Part shown: positions 43,857 through 47,495 of the stretch, piece by piece
Layout of the letters: each line of letters opens with the position of its first letter
How positions within the stretch are numbered: position 1 is the first letter of the stretch
Origin: an uncultured Slackia sp.
Lineage (GTDB): Bacteria > Actinomycetota > Coriobacteriia > Coriobacteriales > Eggerthellaceae
NCBI RefSeq assembly: GCF_944321625.1
Contig: NZ_CALUMA010000040.1
Location: 1 to 47,495, forward strand
Direction of reading: 5' to 3'
DNA length: 47,495 nt
Notes under the pieces: model-generated
The model's database searches: none
Told to the model about the DNA's origin: nothing
Seen by the model: only the letters and a program-made list of their open reading frames with translations
Translations under genes and position numbers: made by a program

Positions 43857-44393
43857 CTACAGCAATTCATCGTCTTGCTCCTGTAGGGCACAGCCGTATT
43901 CGAACACTCGGGCGAGGAAAAGCACAACAACGCCGGCCCACACCCAAAGAATTGCGCTCAGATTGCCTATGGGAGCGTGAAACGCAAGCTCGAGGGCATA
44001 TGTCCCCAGTCCCCACACGAGGGCGGCTGCGATGGTGAAATACGCGATGCGCTCGAGCGCTTTTACATTCTCAAGGTAGAACGGAGTTCTTCGCTGCTCG
44101 ATGGAACTGCAAAGCTGAAACAACGCTCGGAGCATAAGCGCAAGGCAGAACGCGGTTGCGGCAATGATGATGCAGTAAAGGGGGCCGACGATGCCGGAAA
44201 CCTCGTAGTCGTTGATGAATACTGGTGCCCCATGTGCACCCATGGGGCTAAATGCTACTATGAACGCACCCGCAACACTGCACAGGCCTGCACAGCCAAA
44301 TGCGATAGCGCATGCCCGTGCACCTATGCCAATGGCTCGACTCATGTTGATGGCTCTGTTTTTCGCATCTTCGCGATCTTCGTGATTCATCAT
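43857..44393 (-). CDS. DUF2975 family membrane protein, copy 1
   Basis: A 178-residue protein with four hydrophobic helices. The C-terminal FEYGCALQEQDDELL is the conserved end of DUF2975 proteins. The start (ATG 44393-44391) has AGGAGG at seven-base spacing. It lies 96 bp upstream of the small XRE gene, the normal pairing. Function is unknown; the pair is thought to be a membrane sensor with a regulator. It is a diverged duplicate of the next gene upstream. Confidence 0.85.
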   Translation of the reverse strand: MMNHEDREDAKNRAINMSRAIGIGARACAIAFGCAGLCSVAGAFIVAFSPMGAHGAPVFINDYEVSGIVGPLYCIIIAATAFCLALMLRALFQLCSSIEQRRTPFYLENVKALERIAYFTIAAALVWGLGTYALELAFHAPIGNLSAILWVWAGVVVLFLARVFEYGCALQEQDDELL

Positions 44394-44453
44394 GATTCAG
44401 CCTCCTGTCCTGCGGTTATCGTGTGTCTTTCACGGGTGAAAAGGCTCGCTTTG

Positions 44454-45038
44454 CTACAGCAATTCATCGTCTTGCTCCTGCAAGATGCATCCGTAGTCGA
44501 AGATGTAGGCGAACGCCAGAAGGATGAAAGCGTTGATGAGCGTGTCGTAGTCGATGCTGAAGTCTTCGGGCACATACACCGTGCCGAACCCGATGGTGGA
44601 GACGGCCGCTGCGAGCAGTGCAGGAAGTATGGCGCAGGCGGCATTCACCCAGGCAACGCCCTTGAGTTCGCGGGCACGTGCGCGGTCGAATGGACGCTTC
44701 GTCTTGGCGATGGAATAAAACATCTTAGCCGCAATGACATAGGAAGTTACCGCAAGCCCTCCAAAGAGCGCGAATGTGGCGCCCTCGGTGACAAGCTCGC
44801 ATTGCGAGAAGCCGGGTTCGGTCGGGTTCCACGAGCCTATTGCGATGAAGAAGTCATAGCCGAATGCCCCGCACACAAACAGGATGACGCCTATGAGAAA
44901 CGCCAAAGCGGCGAATGCGGCAATGGCGATGAGCACGACGAAGGCGATGCGGCAGAGAATCGAAATGCGGTTGAGGGTTTTCTCGCGGAATGCTGGCATG
45001 GGTGCTTCTTTCTCGAATGCCCGAGTCTGCCCGGGCAT
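44454..45038 (-). CDS. DUF2975 family membrane protein, copy 2
   Basis: A 194-residue, four-helix membrane protein ending FDYGCILQEQDDELL. Sequence outside the ends differs substantially from copy 1, but the last codons are identical at the DNA level. Start at ATG 45038 with AAAAGG upstream; ATG 44999 (MPAFREKTLN) is an equally good alternative. The 16-bp inverted repeat at 45093-45135 lies directly upstream. Confidence 0.82.
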   Translation of the reverse strand: MPGQTRAFEKEAPMPAFREKTLNRISILCRIAFVVLIAIAAFAALAFLIGVILFVCGAFGYDFFIAIGSWNPTEPGFSQCELVTEGATFALFGGLAVTSYVIAAKMFYSIAKTKRPFDRARARELKGVAWVNAACAILPALLAAAVSTIGFGTVYVPEDFSIDYDTLINAFILLAFAYIFDYGCILQEQDDELL

Positions 45039-45092
45039 GCTGCCTTTTCTAGAGAGCTCTCATGGCTGCACTATACAAGCAGCATTAATAAA

Positions 45093-45135
45093 AAGCAATA
45101 ACTATTTAATGTTTTACGATAAATAGTTATTGCTT
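45093..45135 (-). promoter_or_regulatory. AT-rich perfect inverted repeat upstream of the DUF2975-XRE operon
   Basis: AAGCAATAACTATTTA (45093-45108) and TAAATAGTTATTGCTT (45120-45135) are exact reverse complements with an 11-nt spacer, 55-97 bp ahead of the DUF2975 start. It could be the operator of the small XRE regulator, or a terminator for the upstream XRE/TPR-like gene, whose stop codon lies 34 bp before it. Confidence 0.6.
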
Positions 45136-45168
45136 AAGATGAAATTGAACTAATTTGGGATAGCGGCG

Positions 45169-46413
45169 CTATGCGTTGGTTTCCGTCCAATGCGCGGAGA
45201 TGCCATAGTCGTCGTCGCGGAGGGCGAGAAGTGCCTGGTAGCGCGGGTCGTCGGCGCAGTCATCCCAGGTGGCCTTGGAAAGAATCTGCGCGATCATGCT
45301 GTTGAGAAGAATGCCGGCATTCATGTCGTTGAGCTTTTGAGCGGCTTCGGCGGCAGAGAAGTCCTCTGTAATGAGGTCGAACAGCACCGCATCGTGAACG
45401 TGGGGCGTGGCATAGGGGTTGTCTTTCGCGGATTCGAATACGCGCTGAAACGCCGAGAGCTCGTTCAGCGCTTCTTCGCTCATGCCCGCGTTTTTATATG
45501 CGGTGGCAAGCTGCACATGCGATGAAAGCGCAAACAAAGGTGTGACGGCGTCGAGGCACAGCGTTTCGACGACGGAGGCTGCGGCGTGGGCGAGGGCCGT
45601 AAGATGCGCCGGGTCGTCCTGGTAGTGCGAGAGCTGGTTGAGGCATTCGTTCGCGACGTTTGCGCCCGACACGCACACGATGCGTTGGCGCAGGGCGAGG
45701 GCATCATCGGTACGCCCTGCCTGGTCGTATGCGGCAGCAAGCAGCGAGGGCACACCCGAAGTGTTGTCGCGTTCGAGCGATTCGAACAGCGCTATGCCCT
45801 CATCGACGCGCGGCTTTTCCTGCGGAAGCAGCATGAGAGAGGCGCGCATCATGCGAGCCGCACGGCAGCGCGAAAGGTCGGGGCATTCGTCCTCCAGGCG
45901 TATCAGCAGCTGCTCAATATAGGCCAGGGTTTCTTCCATACGGTCGGGCGCATACAGTGCACGGTTCATCAAGATTGAGGCCATGAGGGCAAGCAGCGGC
46001 CAATCGCGCCAGTGGGCTCGTTCGGTGCGTTTGCATGCTTCGAAACCGGCGTCAAAATCGGCTTTCAGCAAATCAAGCAGTTCATCAAGGATGCGATCGC
46101 GTTCGTTTTTGTCCACCTCCTCGGCGTAGCCCAGCAGCTCGTCACAGGAGATGCCGAAGTATCCGGCGATGCGGGGAATAAGCGCGATGTCGGGTGCGTT
46201 TTGCCCCAGTTCCCACTTCGACACAGCCGCCTTGGTCACGTCCAAGTGGTTTGCGAGCGTGTCCTGCGTGATGCCGGCGGCTCGTCGTTCGCGCGCGATG
46301 ACGGCGCCGATGCGCGCGGCGGGAGAGGCGTGCATTGCGCCTTGCGCTTGCGGGGTGCCCGTTTCATTTTTGGTTTGCGAAGAGGTGGGATGGATGCGTG
46401 CGGAATCGGTCAT
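45169..46413 (-). CDS. XRE-family regulator with TPR-like C-terminal domain
   Basis: A 414-residue protein. After a disordered N-terminus, residues about 32-90 form the helix-turn-helix: IGAVIARERRAAGITQDTLA, then HLDVTKAAVSKWELGQNAPD and GYFGISCDELLGY. The remaining 300 residues are helical repeats (LLAAAYDQAGRTDDALALRQ, VQLATAYKNAGMSEEALNEL) like the TPR domains of peptide-sensing regulators. ATG at 46413-46411 follows GAAGGAG. A regulated target is not evident; the downstream DUF2975 operon is possible. Confidence 0.88.
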   Translation of the reverse strand: MTDSARIHPTSSQTKNETGTPQAQGAMHASPAARIGAVIARERRAAGITQDTLANHLDVTKAAVSKWELGQNAPDIALIPRIAGYFGISCDELLGYAEEVDKNERDRILDELLDLLKADFDAGFEACKRTERAHWRDWPLLALMASILMNRALYAPDRMEETLAYIEQLLIRLEDECPDLSRCRAARMMRASLMLLPQEKPRVDEGIALFESLERDNTSGVPSLLAAAYDQAGRTDDALALRQRIVCVSGANVANECLNQLSHYQDDPAHLTALAHAAASVVETLCLDAVTPLFALSSHVQLATAYKNAGMSEEALNELSAFQRVFESAKDNPYATPHVHDAVLFDLITEDFSAAEAAQKLNDMNAGILLNSMIAQILSKATWDDCADDPRYQALLALRDDDYGISAHWTETNA

Positions 46414-46715
46414 GAGGGCTCCTTCGTATGGGGTCGTCAGATGCCGCAGAAAGTGCGCCTCTCTTTGCTAAATATAGGCGGCGTACTTTTCTTTTGCGCA
46501 GGGGGTCCGGCTCCCTGTGATTCCAGTATCGCGTCATCTAGCAGTTGAGTAAATGGAGCGTTAGATGATTTTGGGGGCGTAGAATCTCCCGTAAGGAAAC
46601 AGGAGGCGCAAAAAAGAGGCTCCCGAAGGAGCCTCCTTGCATTGTCCGGCAAAGACAAGTATGGGCGAAAGCCTTCGTCAAAGTGAAGGCATTGTGCGCC
46701 GGCGCTTCGATCGAC
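46414..46715. other. 302-bp region between the arcC stop and the XRE/TPR-like gene
   Basis: No gene is supported. It holds the carbamate kinase terminator (46609-46635) and an inverted repeat TCATCTA (46534-46540) with TAGATGA (46562-46568), 120 bp upstream of the regulator gene. The regulator promoter should be here but I could not fix it. Confidence 0.4.
46609..46635 (-). terminator. Rho-independent terminator of the carbamate kinase gene
   Basis: A perfect 8-bp stem GAGGCTCC (46616-46623) with GGAGCCTC (46628-46635), loop CGAA on the plus strand (TTCG on the transcript), followed leftward by a six-to-seven T tract. Confidence 0.92.
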
Positions 46716-47495
46716 TTATGCCTTGATGATGGTGCCCGTCTCGCCGCGAAGGCCGGCGGCCGCCTTCTCCAGGCTGGTGATCAGCGCGCGGCCCTGCGGG
46801 TAGGCCTCGACGTACTCCAGGCAGGCCTCGACCTTGGGCAGCATGCTTCCGGGGGCGAACTGGCCCTCCTCGATGTACTGGCGCGCCTGGGCCACGTCCA
46901 TCTCGTCGATGTCCTTCTGGTCGGGCTTGCCGAAGTTCACGGCCACCTTGTCGACCGCGGTGAGGATCACCAGCATGTCGGCCTTGAACGTGGCGGCCAT
47001 CATCGCGGCGGAGCGGTCCTTGTCGATGACGGCGGGCACGCCCTCGTAGGTGTCGTCGTGCTCGAACACCGGCACGCCGCCGCCGCCCGTGCACACCACG
47101 ATGTATCCGGCCTCGAACAGGTCGCGGATCGCGTCGGACTCCACGATGCGGCGGGGCTTGGGGCTCGCGACCACCTGGCGCCAGCCGCGGCCCGCGTCCT
47201 CCTTGTAGGTCCAGCCGGTCTCGGCGGCCTTCCTCCTGGCCTCCTCCTCGGTGAGGAAGGCGCCCACGGGCTTGGTGGGGTTCTGGAAGGCGGGGTCGTC
47301 GGGGTAGACCACGGTCTGCGTGACCACGTTGGCGGTGGAGCGCATGATGCCGCGCCTCTTCATCTCCGAGAGCACGGCCTGCGAGAGGTGGTAGCCGATG
47401 TAGCCCTGGGACATGGCGCCCGCCTCGGGGAAGGGCATCTCGGGGGTCTTGCCGTCGTGGGCGCTCGCGTAGGCGAAGGCGTTGTTGATCATGCC
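46716..47495 (-). CDS. arcC: Carbamate kinase, C-terminal part (partial at window edge)
   Basis: At least 260 codons, open at the right edge. The enzyme converts carbamoyl phosphate and ADP to ATP and carbamate, the last step of arginine deiminase or related fermentation. Family blocks are EAGAMSQGYIGYHLSQAV, VVTQTVVYPDDPAFQNPTKP, VCTGGGGVPVFE, VIDKDRSAAMMA, LVILTAVDKVAVNFGKP and GSMLPKVEACLEYVE. The reading is intact to the edge. GC of about 73% and use of AGG arginine codons differ from the rest of the window. The arcA and arcB genes are not in view, so the pathway is not established. Confidence 0.93.
   Translation of the reverse strand, partial: GMINNAFAYASAHDGKTPEMPFPEAGAMSQGYIGYHLSQAVLSEMKRRGIMRSTANVVTQTVVYPDDPAFQNPTKPVGAFLTEEEARRKAAETGWTYKEDAGRGWRQVVASPKPRRIVESDAIRDLFEAGYIVVCTGGGGVPVFEHDDTYEGVPAVIDKDRSAAMMAATFKADMLVILTAVDKVAVNFGKPDQKDIDEMDVAQARQYIEEGQFAPGSMLPKVEACLEYVEAYPQGRALITSLEKAAAGLRGETGTIIKA

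Noticed and set aside
46716..47495. Assigning a complete arginine deiminase pathway
   Set aside because: Only part of the carbamate kinase gene is visible; arcA and arcB are not in the window, and carbamate kinase also serves agmatine, allantoin and purine fermentation.

Overview
The window (about 47.5 kb, mostly near 60% GC) looks like chromosome of an anaerobic actinobacterium of the class Coriobacteriia, most likely family Eggerthellaceae (relatives of Eggerthella, Slackia, Gordonibacter). Supporting signs are Tat-exported molybdopterin and FMN/FAD reductases, LuxR-type regulators with long membrane-embedded N-termini, a TorD/NrfD redox module, an arc-type carbamate kinase and a complete F-type ATP synthase operon. 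No rRNA, tRNA, CRISPR array or insertion sequence was recognised. The genus cannot be fixed from the sequence alone.

Layout. 1-6.1 kb: tail of an ECF-type membrane protein, an NCS1 (cytosine/hydantoin-type) permease, two tandem DUF917 paralogues (S-methyl-thiohydantoin desulfurase family) and a HyuA-type hydantoinase/oxoprolinase, which together look like an uptake-and-opening locus for a hydantoin-like ring. 6.1-8.7 kb: a Sua5/YrdC-type protein, a GIY-YIG protein, an orphan prepilin peptidase behind an 11-nt periodic repeat, and an overlapping BrnT/BrnA toxin-antitoxin pair. 8.9-16.3 kb: ferredoxin-fused aldo/keto reductase, a BaiA-like short-chain dehydrogenase, a Tat-exported FMN/FAD reductase, its divergent membrane-bound LuxR regulator and an alpha/beta hydrolase. 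16.6-17.5 kb: a low-GC Fic protein with a fused VbhA-like inhibitor segment. 17.6-23.8 kb: a respiratory module with a b-type membrane cytochrome, a Tat molybdopterin reductase, a four-cluster ferredoxin subunit, a TorD chaperone and an NrfD anchor. 24-25.7 kb: GntR regulator, slipin and a small coiled-coil protein.

25.7-30.8 kb is housekeeping (glpK, rpiB, glyA, upp, dCMP deaminase), with striking palindromes between genes, including a 141-bp element with perfect 34-nt arms. 31.1-38.1 kb is atpBEFHAGDC preceded by a small membrane protein. Subunit epsilon lacks its C-terminal helices, and subunit b has a signal-like N-terminal extension. 38.6-40.9 kb encodes a large secreted surface protein with a lysozyme-like domain and an atypical LLKTN anchor signal. 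40.9-46.4 kb carries regulators and small membrane proteins (LuxR, an exported unknown, an Asp/Glu/hydantoin racemase, two DUF2975 paralogues with an XRE regulator, and an XRE/TPR-like regulator). The window ends inside a very GC-rich carbamate kinase gene on the minus strand.

The strongest leads for undescribed biology are the permease-DUF917-DUF917-HyuA locus, the 11-nt direct repeats before the prepilin peptidase, the Fic protein with an altered inhibitory motif, the compositionally distinct Tat molybdoenzyme pair with its short leader ORF, and the families of intergenic palindromes.
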